From positions 2,150,185 through 2,214,184 of the forward strand of contig NW_004454163.1 of the NCBI RefSeq assembly GCF_000283155.1: DNA of 64,000 nucleotides, given 5' to 3'. Positions 10,605 to 21,990 of the stretch are shown here, piece by piece. Under the pieces are notes generated by a model, which was given only the letters and a program-made list of their open reading frames with translations, ran no database searches and had not been told where the DNA came from. A program made the position numbers and the translations under genes. The DNA is from Ceratotherium simum simum (taxonomy: Eukaryota > Chordata > Mammalia > Perissodactyla > Rhinocerotidae). Each line of letters begins with the position of its first letter. Within the stretch, counting starts at the first letter, position 1.

Positions 10605-11884
10605 ATCACTCAAAATGGATTAAAGAATTGAATGTAAGACCTGAAACCATAAAACTCATAGAAGAAAATATAGGCAGTACGCTCTTTGACATCGGTCTTA
10701 GCAGCATGTGTTTGGATACCATGTCTACTCAGGCAAGGGAAACAAAAGAAAAAATAAACAAATGGGACTGCATCAGACTAAAAAGCTTCTGCATTGCAAA
10801 GGAAACCATGAACAAAACAAAAAGACAACCCACCAACTGGAAGAAAATATTTGCACATCACATATCTGACAAAGGGTTAATTTCCAAAATATATAAATAA
10901 CTCATACAACTCAACAACAACAAAAAACAAACAACCTAATAAAAATGGGCAGAGGATATGAACAGACATTTTTCCAAAGAAGATATACAGATGGCCAAGA
11001 GGCACATGAAAAGATGTTCAACATCTCTAATTATTAGGCAAATGCAAATCAAAACTACAACAAGACAGCACCTCACACCCATCAGAATGGCTATAATTAA
11101 CACAACAAGAAATAGCAAATGTTGGAGAGGTTGTGGAGAAAAGGGAAACCTTGTACACCACTGGCGGGAATGAAAACTGGTGCAGCCACTGTGGAAAACA
11201 GTATGGAGATTTCTGAAAAAATTAAAAATAGAAGTACCATACGATCCAGCTATCACACTACTGGGTATTTATCCAAAGAGAATGAAAGCAACAATTCAAA
11301 GAAATTTATGGATCCCTATGTTCATTGCAGCTTCATTCACAATAGCCAATACGTAGAAACAACCCACGTGCCTATCAACTGATGAATGGATAAAGAAGAT
11401 GAGTTATATATATATACAATGGAATACTACTCAGCCGTAAAAAAGGACAAAAATCATGCAATTTGCAACAACATGGATGAACCTTGAGGGTATTACATTA
11501 AGTGAAAAAAGCCAGACAGAGAAAAGCAAACATTGCATGATTTCACTCATATGTGGAAGATAAACCAACACATGGATAAGGAAAACAGATTAGTGGTTGC
11601 CAGAGGAGAAGAGGGTGAGGGTGAGGGCCAAAGAGATAAAGGGGCACATATGTATGTTGATGGGTAAAAACTAGACTATTGGCATTGAGCACAATGCCAT
11701 AAATTGATATATATATATAATAAAATTCACACACATATGGTTTTTTTTTTTTTTTTTTTTTAATTGATGTTTTAATGGTTTCTAACATTGTAAAATTATA
11801 TATAAATTGATATATAGTAATGTACACCTGAAATTACACAATGTTATAAACCAACATGACCTCAATAAAATAATTAAATTTAAA
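10605..11884 (+). mobile_element. 5'-truncated LINE-1: ORF2 C-terminus and 3' UTR
   Basis: The translated plus strand shows the LINE-1 ORF2 C-terminal region: a '[20 protein letters not shown]'-type stretch, then a '[20 protein letters not shown]'-type stretch and a 'CWRGCGEKG' motif. Stops and frame changes break it near 10900 and 11170. A 3' UTR with 'aatggaatactactcagcc' and an A-rich end follows. The element is truncated at about 10605. Its right flank 'aaaagtttgaaaattt' (11885-11900) matches the left target sequence at 15 of 16 positions. It is inactive and encodes no complete endonuclease or reverse transcriptase. Confidence 0.95.
11714..11801 (-). mobile_element. small nested retro-insertion in the LINE-1 3' UTR
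   Basis: A segment of about 88 bp interrupts the LINE-1 3' UTR and is bounded by the 15-bp direct repeat 'ataaattgatatata' at 11699-11713 and 11802-11816. It contains a 22-nt poly-T, then 'aattgatgttttaatggt', read as the tail of a minus-strand LINE-1-type insert. About 27 nt of other sequence lies on the far side of the poly-T. Low-complexity flanks make the TSD call moderate. Confidence 0.55.
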
Positions 11885-11900
11885 AAAAGTTTGAAAATTT

Positions 11901-12266
11901 GAATCATCACCATTATTGTTTGAATTATCTGGTTTTCATAGTTGACTCTTTGCAAAAGCCCATATGGTATGCATAGATCTCCAAACTGTTCAAAATTCAA
12001 TATCATAGCATTGACTGTAATAAAAAAAAACTTTGTGATATTAAAAAAAATCATAAGAATATTCTTCTGCATCACATTCTTCAAATAGAGAAAAATATAA
12101 CCCAACATCCTCTTAACAGAATGATCTATTCATTGACATTTTTACACAAGTATAAGATAGAAAAAAAGGAAAGTCTAAAGTAAAGTAAAGGAAAGTTCTA
12201 AAGTAAATTTTGAATCCTAAAGAAGGCATTAAAATTTGTTCAAGATGGCTTTAATGTTTTTAGTAT
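11901..12266. other. AT-rich spacer, nothing recognised
   Basis: Homopolymer A/T runs and no supported feature. Confidence 0.5.
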
Positions 12267-12776
12267 TGTAGAGGAGGGAGAAATTTTCCTCTACCCTTCT
12301 AGGTTCTTCTGGCTGGTCTAAGAATTAAATTGACATGAGACAATTTATGATAGGAGAAATAACATGATAGGAGAAAATCAAATTTAACTGCTTACATATG
12401 GGAACCCCACATACATGAGATGTTCAGAGACAAAACATGTATAATGAGGCATATATGCCATCTTGAGCTAAGAAATGGGATGGGACCTGACTCTTCAGGG
12501 GGGAGGAGGGTAATTCACAGGATGACAAGAGGAGCTGACGTTCAATAATTAGAACTGCCATACAGATAGGTCATAAAATTTGCACTGCCATACAGATAGG
12601 TCATAAAAATTTATTTCTGGTAATAACTCTTATTATGGGCAAGGCCCCTGATTTAAATTCTTTAAGGAAGAGGTAAAAATTTCTCTTGAGTTCACAGAGT
12701 CTTGATTACCTTGAGCTCAAAGTATTCCACATGCTAAAGTGGCCTATCTTAGGGAGGCTTGTTCTGAACCACTTCA
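12267..12776 (-). mobile_element. solo LTR, same family as the provirus LTRs
   Basis: On the minus strand the sequence starts TGAAGTGGTTCAG and ends TCCCTCCTCTACA (plus-strand start TGTAGAGGAGG). It carries the family's tail motif 'agaccagccagaagaacc' and the preceding 'tctcatgtcaattta' segment. The flanking 4-mers 'gtat' and 'ctat' agree at three of four positions, so the right boundary is reasonable but not certain. Its U3 contains a 30-bp tandem duplication. Confidence 0.82.
12554..12613 (-). repeat. 30-bp tandem duplication in LTR U3
   Basis: Two head-to-tail copies begin 'actgccatacagataggt' (12554 and 12584) and are nearly identical. They lie about 165-220 nt from the U3 start. Retroviral U3 regions often carry duplicated enhancer units here; whether this one acted as an enhancer is inference. 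Confidence 0.85.
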
Positions 12777-12899
12777 CTATTATAATGACAATTCGTGTTG
12801 TTCCAACTATGCACTGTATATACTGACCAAGAGGGCATTAACATTCCCTTCAGAGTCACTAGACTTTAGATAGGTTTCTTTCTGACTATAAGCTCCTCA

Positions 12900-13321
12900 T
12901 GTCCTTTTTCTTAGAGCATTTACTGTAGAAAACTTTCAATGGTAAAGTCTTCCTCTGTCCCTTTGAGAAGTAAATATTCTGCAATGCAGGAATGTCTTTC
13001 TCTAGGACCTGGGAGCCATCCCTTTGAAATGTAATCATTAAGAAAGAAAAGGCCTCCATATCTCAGTCTCTGTGGGAGCCTAACTTTGATAAGCACCAAT
13101 TAGCAAACACTGATAGCCTAATCACACAGACCAACCCTCCCCTAAGGTCTCCCGTACTTTTCCATTAGTCCCCCCTAGAGGTTAAAAATCCTCTGCGTTT
13201 TGTGTCAGTGGAGTTGAGTTCAATCTCTCTTCCCTTATGGTCTCAACCTCTCTTGCAAGTCTTGAATAAATTCTTCCTTGCCATTTTTAACAAGTGTCCG
13301 ATGAAAAATTTCCTTTTGACA
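12900..13321 (+). mobile_element. LTR-like element of a second class I family
   Basis: The interval ends in an LTR-like 3' part: AATAAA at 13265-13270, then 'tgccatttttaacaagtg' and a final TTTTGACA. Upstream is a pyrimidine-rich, moderately GC-containing U3-like stretch. The proposed start (TGTCC at 12900) is a best guess, because flanking bases give no TSD. It lies just beyond the LTR at 12267-12776. Confidence 0.6.
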
Positions 13322-14599
13322 GTTCAGGGATTAATTGATTAATCTGCAAGTTTTACTCTATGATCATGTTATATTAAATATATACAGCCTGTCTTAAAAT
13401 GTATGTTCCCATATATTCAATCTCAAAAAGTAACATTTTGATTAAAAATCTCAAGAGCCAAAGCTCAAGCAATTCTGATTAAATCAGAGCCCCAAGATGT
13501 GTACATTGCTGTCTTCACAGTTTTCCTGTTGTCGCGTGTGTATTTGGTAAACCACATACGGTTTTACCCAAAAAATATTTCTTGTATTAAAAGCATATAC
13601 AAAGTGCTCTCTGTACTCCTACAATCTTGCTTTTTTAAAAAGATTCTGTTTATTTCAGATTTGCTGTTAGAACACGTTTCTGATGTGTTTTACACTTTAC
13701 ATTTTGACTTCACAACAGGGAACAGCTTATTAGTGGGTGGTAGAACTGAGATCCAGACGTGACTGAGCCAATATGTATATATCTGTTAGCTTCAGCTCTT
13801 TTTCAGGCTGGAATATATTGGATGAAATTACTTGGAAGTCACATGCACCATGAAGTAAAGGAGGGAGTATTTGAGAAGAGAAGGTTGTAAATGCTACCAG
13901 TTTACCTGGGCCCTTGTTTCATTTCTGCTGATACATGACTTGTTTCTGTTTCTCTTTTTCAGTCTTTCTTTCTGAGAAATATGGATAATAACATTTGCCC
14001 CGTTCACCAAACATTGTGATAAATGTTATTTCCAAGCAATGTTTTGGAATCAAATAGACAACTAAAACAACACTCATGAGATCTTTGTAGCATGGGTCAA
14101 ATTCATGCAACACAAAACCATCAAGTAGATTGATAGAGATATAAAGATGAAGATGTTTTGTCTAAATAATGCAACTGCCCAATATTTCAAAAATTTCCTT
14201 TTTACATTTTACTAAAATATCAGTGGTTCTATGTTATTAACCACTATTTATACAACAAATATTAAAAAGTACAAGTCATCATGCTACCTTACTAGATACT
14301 AGAGTAAGAATATAAAAAAAAAAAAAAATCAACCCTAAATGTTCTAAAGATGCTTATAGAACACAGAGAAAACAAAAAACTGCTAAAAAATGTAGATACA
14401 AGTACAAAATAGGAGAACATTTAAAAGGGTCAACGAATACAGGCTGAAGAAAGTAAGGGGAAAGGATGATTTCTTGAAAGAGATGAATTGTGAAAAGATG
14501 AATAAGACTTTATTCCCATGAAGGATGGAGAGAAGGGCTTCCGTATCTATAGGCAATGTGTATAAAAAGTTACAGATGAAAATAGGTCATAGCACAATT
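13322..14599. other. intergenic DNA, no gene seen
   Basis: Frames at 13499-13762 (+) and 13919-14113 (-) are short, lack splice or codon support and look like chance. No repeat could be named. Confidence 0.5.
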
Positions 14600-14795
14600 T
14601 AGTGGTTCTTAAAGGCAGGGCCTCTCGTAGTGGATCAGCAACATCAGCGTTACCTGGGAACTTGTGAGAAATGCAAATTGTCAGCTGTCACCTCAGACTT
14701 ACAAAGTCAGAAACTCTTGTGATGGGGCCCAGCACTCTGTGTTTTAACTAGCCCTCCAAGTGATTATTGTGCATGCAAAAGTTTAAGAACCTCTA
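14600..14795 (+). mobile_element. MER5A-like hAT-Charlie DNA transposon remnant
   Basis: A non-autonomous DNA-transposon relic with the terminal inverted repeats 'agtggttctt' and 'aagaacctct'. The internal order fits MER5A: 'tacctgggaacttgtgagaa', then 'cagaaactcttgtgatgggg', then 'gtgttttaactagccctcca'. It has no transposase and was mobilised in trans in early eutherians. Confidence 0.8.
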
Positions 14796-15845
14796 ATATA
14801 GACTTTGCATGGGTTTGGACCAACATCATTTGGATGATGAAAAGGGGACTTGCCTCAAGTTTCCCAGGTTCTGTTAGCGCCTAATGCAATTTCTTGGGCC
14901 CTGGTGCATTTCCTGTTCTTTTTCAGTAGCTTAGCTAAAGCTTGCTCAGCAGACAGAGTTAGCTCAATGGAAGATCTGAGTGATACCGGCCACTGAGTTC
15001 CAGAGGATCCCCGCTTTCTAGAAAAGCCCTTCCTTGATCAAGGAGCTTAGAATTTCCCTGATCTACCCTCATAAACACACAGAGAGCTTTAAGTAGCTGG
15101 AAGAACTTCTCTTCTGGAGCACTTTCCATGATGCTTGCAGTCCACGGAGGCTAGGCCTTAAGCACATGTCTAAATGGGATGATGAGAATCCCACTGCTTC
15201 TCTACTTGTAAATTTCCCCAATAGCTCGAATTTTCCACTTGCACTGAGCAGTGTTACTCAAGCATGTCTGTGCCCTGCTTTACCCAACCCTGAACCTTTT
15301 GGAACTTTGAGAAGTAAATAATGATTAAGGAGAGCAGCATTTAGCCACAGTAGAAAACTCAAACTAGTAGAAAACTTAAGACTGCCCTTTGGTGGTTCTT
15401 TAGTAATGCCAGTTGTAGATTGCTTTTTTGTTTTTTGTTCAAAAATTAAAAAAAAAGTAAAGGTTAAACAAAAAAACCTCTATTTATAAAGCTAAGAATT
15501 CAATTAGTAGGGAAAACCCATAATTATATAGAATAAATTGGAATATAATCTAATTTTTACATATCTGAGATGAGATGGCAAATACAATTCATGATATCAC
15601 AATTTTTTACATAAGCTTGCCAAGTAATGATATCAGAAAGACAAATGTTACAGCATCAAATGATGACATTTTATATAGCATCCTTTGTGAATCGTAAAAA
15701 TGTCTAAAGGTCTAGTAAAGTCAATAAAAATATAGTCTTATAATGAAATAATCAAACCAGGAGTGATGGTGTTCTTTCAGATGTTTTCAGAATCAGAAAT
15801 AATTTTGATCTAAAATTTTAGTCAAACGTACATTAGAAAAACGGT
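14796..15845. other. intergenic DNA, no gene seen
   Basis: The part at 14850-15320 is richer in G+C than its flanks but has no sustained open frame or recognised repeat. The part at 15420-15845 is A/T-rich with homopolymers. Confidence 0.45.
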
Positions 15846-15849
15846 AGAT

Positions 15850-16010
15850 TTTAACGCCAAGGATACTGGTTTTGATTGCCAATTCCACTGTTTAACAGTG
15901 TGATTTTTTTGGTGGTGTTGTTCAAGCTACCAAATCTTAGCTGTAAAACTAGAGGTAAGATCTATCTCACAAAATTTTGAAGATAAAATCAGATAAGACT
16001 TGCAAAGTGT
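15850..16010 (+). repeat. MIR SINE fragment
   Basis: MIR core order is visible: 'aaggatactggttttgattg', 'ccaattccactgtttaac', 'aaatcttagctgtaaaacta', 'aagataaaatcagataagac'. The copy is diverged. Confidence 0.6.
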
Positions 16011-16097
16011 GTAACCTTTGTTGTTCCTGATACATTGAAGTAACATATTAGTTCTCTTCCCTATTTCCATGATCCAAAACATCTCCAGTAGTGGCCA

Positions 16098-16521
16098 TGG
16101 TCTAGTTTCCTATTGCTGCTGTAACAGATTACCACAAATTTAGTGACTTAGGACAACACAAATTCAGTATCTTACAGTTCTGGAGGCCGAAAGTCCTAAA
16201 ATCAAGGTGTTAGCAGGGCTGCATTCCTATAGGAAGCTTTGGGGAAGAATCTGTTTCCTTGCCTTTTCTGGCTTCTAAAGGCTGCTTGCTTCTTCAAATC
16301 TCTCTCTCTGACCTCTCCTTCCATTGTCACATCTCCTTCTCCGATTGACTGTCCTACCTTCCTTTTTCCGTTGGGCCCATCCAGATAAGTCAGGGTAGTC
16401 TCTGCATCTCAAGATCGTTAATCACATCTCCAAAGGCCCCTTTTCCATGTAGGGTATCCTATTCAGTTTTCAGGGATTAGAACATGGACGTCTTTTGGGG
16501 GTCATTATACTGTCTACCACA
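16098..16521 (-). mobile_element. MLT1-type (ERVL-MaLR) LTR
   Basis: The antisense strand of an MLT1A-like LTR. It opens 'tagtttcctattgctgctgt', continues with 'ttacagttctggaggc' and 'cttgccttttctggcttcta', and closes near 'tgtctaccaca'. Flanking pentamers 'ggcca' (16093-16097) and 'ggcta' (16522-16526) agree at four of five positions, which suits the 5-bp TSD of MaLR elements. No internal MaLR sequence accompanies it, so it is a solo LTR. Confidence 0.85.
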
Positions 16522-17399
16522 GGCTAACTTAAAAAAAAAGAAAACTTTAAGAAAATGTTATAATAACTAATTTAAAATAAAATAAATGGAATGAGATTAA
16601 TTCCCCTTATTTCTGACAATATCCCCAGTTTGAATATTTAGAGATCAAGAAGTGCAGTTATATTTATATTGTGGTGAAAATTTTATACTGAGGAATTAAC
16701 AATAGATTTTTTAAATTACAAAAACAAATTTAACACAAAACATAACACAAACAGTTTTCAGATAGCTAAAATATAAAAAATACACTAAGGAAGAAAAGAT
16801 AAATTTGTCTCTAAAGACATTTCAAGGGAAAGAAATGCAAATACTTGGAAAGATTTTCTGATTAGTACCATAAAAGCCAATTTTAAGTGTTTTGAAATTG
16901 ACTTGCAATAAAATCTTAAAACACTGAGTTCAACTTCATTGAGGAGTTTGCTCTCCACATATCTCAGCAATGAGAAAAATGTATGTGGTAAGAGGATTAC
17001 AGCAGTATGTTTTTTACAGGTGGTGTATAGTAAGAAATATTGTGCAGAAAGTATAAATCTGGAGAAAGAAAAACATATTTGAATATAATCTTAGCTTTGT
17101 GCATGATGAGTTCATGTTAAAGCATGTACTCTTAGCTGTTGTTTCCCAACACCCTCCTCAGTTAAAGTCTAAGAGCAAGGTTACCTTAACGGCACCTACC
17201 TTTATTTCTCCCAAGGCTTGAATTAAAAAAATCTCACTCTTTGCTTGCTTTAACTTTTTCTTATCTCAACACCCAAAATTCTATTTAAAATTATTCCTAT
17301 TGGATTTCCTATATGTATACTAAAGCCTCAGTCTGCCTGGTTGCCAGACATTATACAGAAGTAAATTCATATACAATCAAACATAGCAGAAGAGGCACA
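16522..17399. other. AT-rich intergenic DNA
   Basis: No gene or nameable repeat. The frame at 16785-16970 on the minus strand is short and unsupported. Confidence 0.5.
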
Positions 17400-18260
17400 T
17401 GTAATTGAGGAAGTATGGTGGTTTATAAAATATACCATGTAAAAGAAAGAGGGAGCAACTTATTCTGCTTATAAGAAATCAAAGAGAGCTTTATAGAGAA
17501 CGCTTACACAGCCTTGAAAAATGCAGAGAGGGATAATAGGAAAGGATAAGAGGAGATTTCAGGAAAGAACAGCAAGTCCAATGTCATGGAGATGAGAGAG
17601 AACGTGGTATCAGGACAAAAAGCAATTTGGTAAGTCTAGAGCAGAGGGTCAAAAAAGCAACAGATGGGAATTGTTTATAAAGGCAAACAAGGAAAAATGT
17701 TGGAGGAACACGTCTGAAATGCTATAGAGCTTGGATGCAGACTGTAGAGGACAGAAATAGTAACAGCAGAGGCAGTCTGGAGGGTAAATTAGAAGTAAGA
17801 ATTTGCAATCTTGAAGAGAAGATAACTACCTAAGAGATTCTTGGCAATTACAGTGAGGATATGGAATAGAAAACAGCTTAAGAAGGTAATGTTTTTAGAA
17901 TATAATCATAAATTTAATTTGATTTATGTTGGTAACAGAGAGAATGGCATTTAGGATAATTGCTATAATCCTATCTTGGGTGAGCGAGTGGTGATTACGC
18001 TTACTGAATTAGTAAATACTGGAAGCAGTACAGATTTTGGGGTGGGTTAATGTTAGGTTCTATTTGAGTTATATAAAAAAATGAGATATTTTGAGGACTT
18101 GCAACTGAAAATGTTGAATCTCCCAGGTATTATAGGTCTAAGCTGGTCATAATGATCGGGAGTTATCAGTATTTATGTTAAAATAACGAATGTGGATATA
18201 ACGGTCTAGAAAAAACATGTGCAACAAGAAGGTTAAGAAGAGAACTTCGAAGACCACAAT
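17400..18260. repeat. probable ancient interspersed repeat, family not named
   Basis: Purine-rich text of the type 'ggaaagaacagcaagtccaa', 'gagaggcagtctggagggta' and 'tgagatattttgaggactt' resembles a common degraded mammalian repeat. Similar text recurs at 37740-37980 and 56690-56880. I cannot assign a family without a repeat library. No coding potential. Confidence 0.35.
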
Positions 18261-20489
18261 ATAGAGACAGAAATCATTGGTACAATAGTAATTTCAGTTG
18301 CAGCACAACCATATTCCAAGAGAGACTATTCTGTTTCTTTTTTTTTTAAAGCCTGTTTTGAACCTTTCCTACAATTTAATAAGTGACCTTCTAGAATCAG
18401 TTAAACCAAATTTGCAAAGCACATTGAAATCTCTGTAAGTGCAAATGTATATATATGCAGGATATACAAATATTGAATACACCATTAAACACATCCACCA
18501 AAAGGTGTTCAACACAATCTATTCTTACTTTTCAGCAACATCCCTGCTTGTCAGAATTCAGGAGCAACCCCATTTTCTTTGCAAAGAAGCATTATCTGTG
18601 TTCACATTAAGTATCTAATTTTTTTATATAGAACAACAAAGCAGAGATGGTAACTTTTCCCTCTACAATTTCCTCAATTACATCTGAGGTTTGTGTATCA
18701 CCTAAATTGCTGCCAACAGATGTGAATTAGGAACATTGTGCTCTTTTATTCTTGATTATATTTTCCAGAAACTTATTTTTATCAATTTTTGGCTTAAGAA
18801 ATAAAATCTTAGACTTATTAATGTCACTATTTTCTATTTCAATTTGTTTATAACTGTTTTTCTTTTCTTTTTTTTAATTAGAAAAATTTTACACCTCTCT
18901 AAGTCTTGTCTTGAATATCTAGTTTGACCTTCTTTGCCAACGCTAAGGATGAAAACTTTAGAGATGACAATTTAGCCATTTCCCATAAATTTTAATCTAT
19001 ATTATTCAGTTTTTCCCTTAAAATATTATTATTTATGGTTTTACTATAATATTAAGAAATGTTCTGTTTTTATTAGTGCAAATAGTCTGCTATGTTGAAT
19101 AGAAAGTTTATTTTGAAAAATGCTTTTAGTTTTTAACTTACATAGTATCTAATTTTTTTAATTTATTGAGAGTATCTTGCTGGCCATATACATAAAGTAA
19201 AGTTATATAAATAGCCCAGGGAACATATAAATGGAGATGTAAAGGTTGAGTAAATATTAAGGATTTCCATATCTATTAGTTCCATTATGTTGATTGGATT
19301 GATGAAATCATCTGTTTTGAAAGTTATGTATTCTTGTATAGGGTGAAATTATGATAATGTGTTAAAATATGGCAAAACATTTAGAAATCTGTTGGTTTGC
19401 TTTTAAATGGGTAACAGTTGTTTTTAATTTCATGCCTATTAATTAGGTGCATAAAAGTGCAAATTTGTTTTGTGTTCACCAGTGATTGTGATTCTTTTCT
19501 ATATTTTTACGTGATATTAACATTGTCATCTTTTCTTTAATTGGGTACAGGTTTCCGTAATATATCTCTTTGCCTTTAAGATCTTCAAGGTCATTTCATT
19601 TTAGTCTAATTATTTAGAAACATACATTTTCCTAATTTTGTATTTTGATACAATCAAATGTTTACTTCATATAAACAGAATTTAAACCATAACATTTTGC
19701 CATATCTAGTATATTTGGTCTATCTTTTGTGAACTTTTTTATTGTAAAAATAATTCTGAAATTTGGAATATATGTATCCTGTTTTTAATCCAACTGGACT
19801 TTAGTTAAAAATTTGTTCTACAAGTTTTTTTATAGCTATATTCACCTAATTATAAATACCAAAACAATAACTTTTAACGCTTTTTTTGTGAAAGACAGCA
19901 GCAAATTAGCTTTTCAATTTTTTTTTAATTCCTAAATTTCCCTTTCATTTTCCCATTTAAAAGAATCATTAATCCTCTCTTTAAAGTTCTTGACTTTATT
20001 TTTGCTACAAAACATATGGCAGTTATTTAGCATCAAAAATCATCTTAATAGTAAGCTAAGTACATTTATTTACCTGTTTCTATCTTATTTAGTTGACTTA
20101 ATTGCTCATTGGTTATCCCCTTTTAGAATGACTGTTCCAATTTTGAAATTCCCAATTTAATTTCTCAAAGACTTTGGTGTATTTTTTAGCGAGTTTAAAA
20201 AACATCTGAGTAAGATACTTTCTCAAAATTTAAAAATTGGAGAATAACTTTTAGTTCTCTTTAAAAATGAGATACAGCTGGCTATCACATTCTTGAATGG
20301 CAACCTTGATATTACTCTAGAATCTTCTGCCTTTATTTTCTATTTTCATTGTTTTTTGCTGTTGTTTTGATGGTTGTTTTCATATTTTCTCTTTATGCTT
20401 CCCTGCCAAGTTTAATTTTTTTAATCTAGACATTTGTCGTTAATATTTCTGAGGTATGATTTGAAGGTAAAGGTATTTGTCCAGCTTAG
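18261..20489. other. very AT-rich intergenic DNA, possibly a degraded LINE
   Basis: Long T-rich runs and stops in all frames. Segments such as 'ctgtttttaatccaactgg' are compatible with the antisense of an old LINE, but nothing diagnostic is visible. Confidence 0.35.
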
Positions 20490-21057
20490 TGTTACTGGCA
20501 CATTGGGTTCTTGTTATCCCCCAGGATAGAAATCAAGAAAGACAACAAAAGGAAGTAGGAAGGTAAAAGTTTATTAGCTTGTGCACAGGAGAAGCATGAG
20601 GGAGCCAGTGAGGAAAGGAAAGGGGCAGGTGACGGGCTGGTTAGGGAGCAGGATTGTGGGGCTTTTATTAGGCAAAGGCTGGGGAGGAGTGCCTTGTCGT
20701 GGCATATAGAGGGGGGGTTTTTCTTGCACTTACACTGTTGTTCAACATGCTGCCACATGCATTGCATGTATCATTGGCACGCTAGCTCTCCACCCCGGGT
20801 ATGATTTTTACTATGATAATGGGGCTAGAGTCACCTTCGGACAACTGGGTGCTAGGGCGCATGCCTAAGCCCGAGAAAGTCCCAAGGCTGCAGAATGTGG
20901 GTGTTGGTGGTCTCTATCTGATTCTCCTAGCTTGTCGATTGGTTAGGGACCTTATCTTGTTAGGCCAGGGGCCTTGCAGACGGCCCTGTCTCATGAGGCT
21001 GGTTCCTGTCTCATTAGGGCAGTGTCTCTTATAGATTTGATGTTTGCTTCTGTGCCA
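20490..21057 (-). mobile_element. LTR-like element, unrelated to the other LTRs
   Basis: A block more GC-rich than its flanks. Read on the minus strand it has polyadenylation-like AATAAA signals in 'cctaataaaag' and 'gctaataaact' (near 20660 and 20574), preceded by a C-rich promoter-like stretch, and it is bounded by TG at 20490 and CA near 21057. Sharp composition edges support an insertion, but no clear TSD is visible and the family is not recognised. Frames at 20492-20767 and 20801-21034 lie within it. Confidence 0.6.
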
Positions 21058-21785
21058 TTTTTTTCTAGTTTCAGGAATAAATAGCTTCCATATATTGGAT
21101 CTCTGTAGTCTTTCTTCTATACATTTTTTGGTCTTCTCATCATTGACATTAATAGTCATCTCTGGGTGGCAAAATTATGGGTGGTTTTAATTTTCTTTGT
21201 TATTTTTTTATGATGTTTTCCTTTCTACAGTGAACATAAATGTTACTTTATAACAAGAAAAAAACAAGACTTTAAAAAACAGGTGCACAGATGTATCCTT
21301 AGAGGATCTCGTGGTCTAGATGGGGGAGGCAGGTACACAATTTTGCTGTATTCCCAAATTTGTCTTCCTCATCACCAGGTTTACATTCTGTAATGCCGAT
21401 TCTGCCTCATAGAATTTTTTTTTTAAGAGAAAATATTTTTGACGTAAAACATACAGAACAATGAACTCATCAAGTATGTAATTTAAGAAATTCTCACAGT
21501 GAATGCAAGGCCCTCATTGCAGATTTTAATTTTGTTATTTCCTTTTATATCCCTTGCAAAATTTTTTTAATACCAATCAGAACTTGATATTGTTTTTCTC
21601 TGCTTTTCCCTATCTCCTCTTCCACAGACATTGATGTATATATCGAGATTACAGCTCTTGATGCAAATTGTTAATGACTCATGTTATGTCCTGCATGGTA
21701 TAGTTTTCTGAGTAGATGGTCAAAAAAATAAGTTGATGATTGTGTACACATACTATCATAGCACCCTATATTTTCACAATTTGTA
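21058..21785. other. AT-rich intergenic DNA
   Basis: Nothing supported beyond homopolymer runs. Confidence 0.45.
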
Positions 21786-21789
21786 GTAC

Positions 21790-21990
21790 TTATCAGATGT
21801 ATTTATTCTTTTAATGTACACCCCAAGCAGACATTAAGCTCCACGAAGGTACATAGGAAGACTTCATTATTTATGCTGTATTCTCAGTGTCTTTCACAGT
21901 GCCTTGAATAAAGTAGGCACTCAATGAATATTTGGTGAATATAAGGATGATTGAATAAGTGGCAAAAAAATGAATGAATGAATGAAGGAA
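21790..21990 (+). repeat. LINE-2 3' end
   Basis: The LINE-2 3' terminus is diagnostic: 'cattaagctccacgaaggt', 'cagtgtctttcacagtgcc', 'aataaagtaggcactcaa' and 'tgaatatttggtgaat', ending in a (GAAT)n tail at 21972-21986. It is ancient and inactive. Confidence 0.85.

Noticed and set aside
10436..10900. 154-codon plus-strand open frame, the longest in the window
   Set aside because: Its first third is SINE sequence and the rest is the LINE-1 ORF2 C-terminus; it is a reading of two mobile elements.
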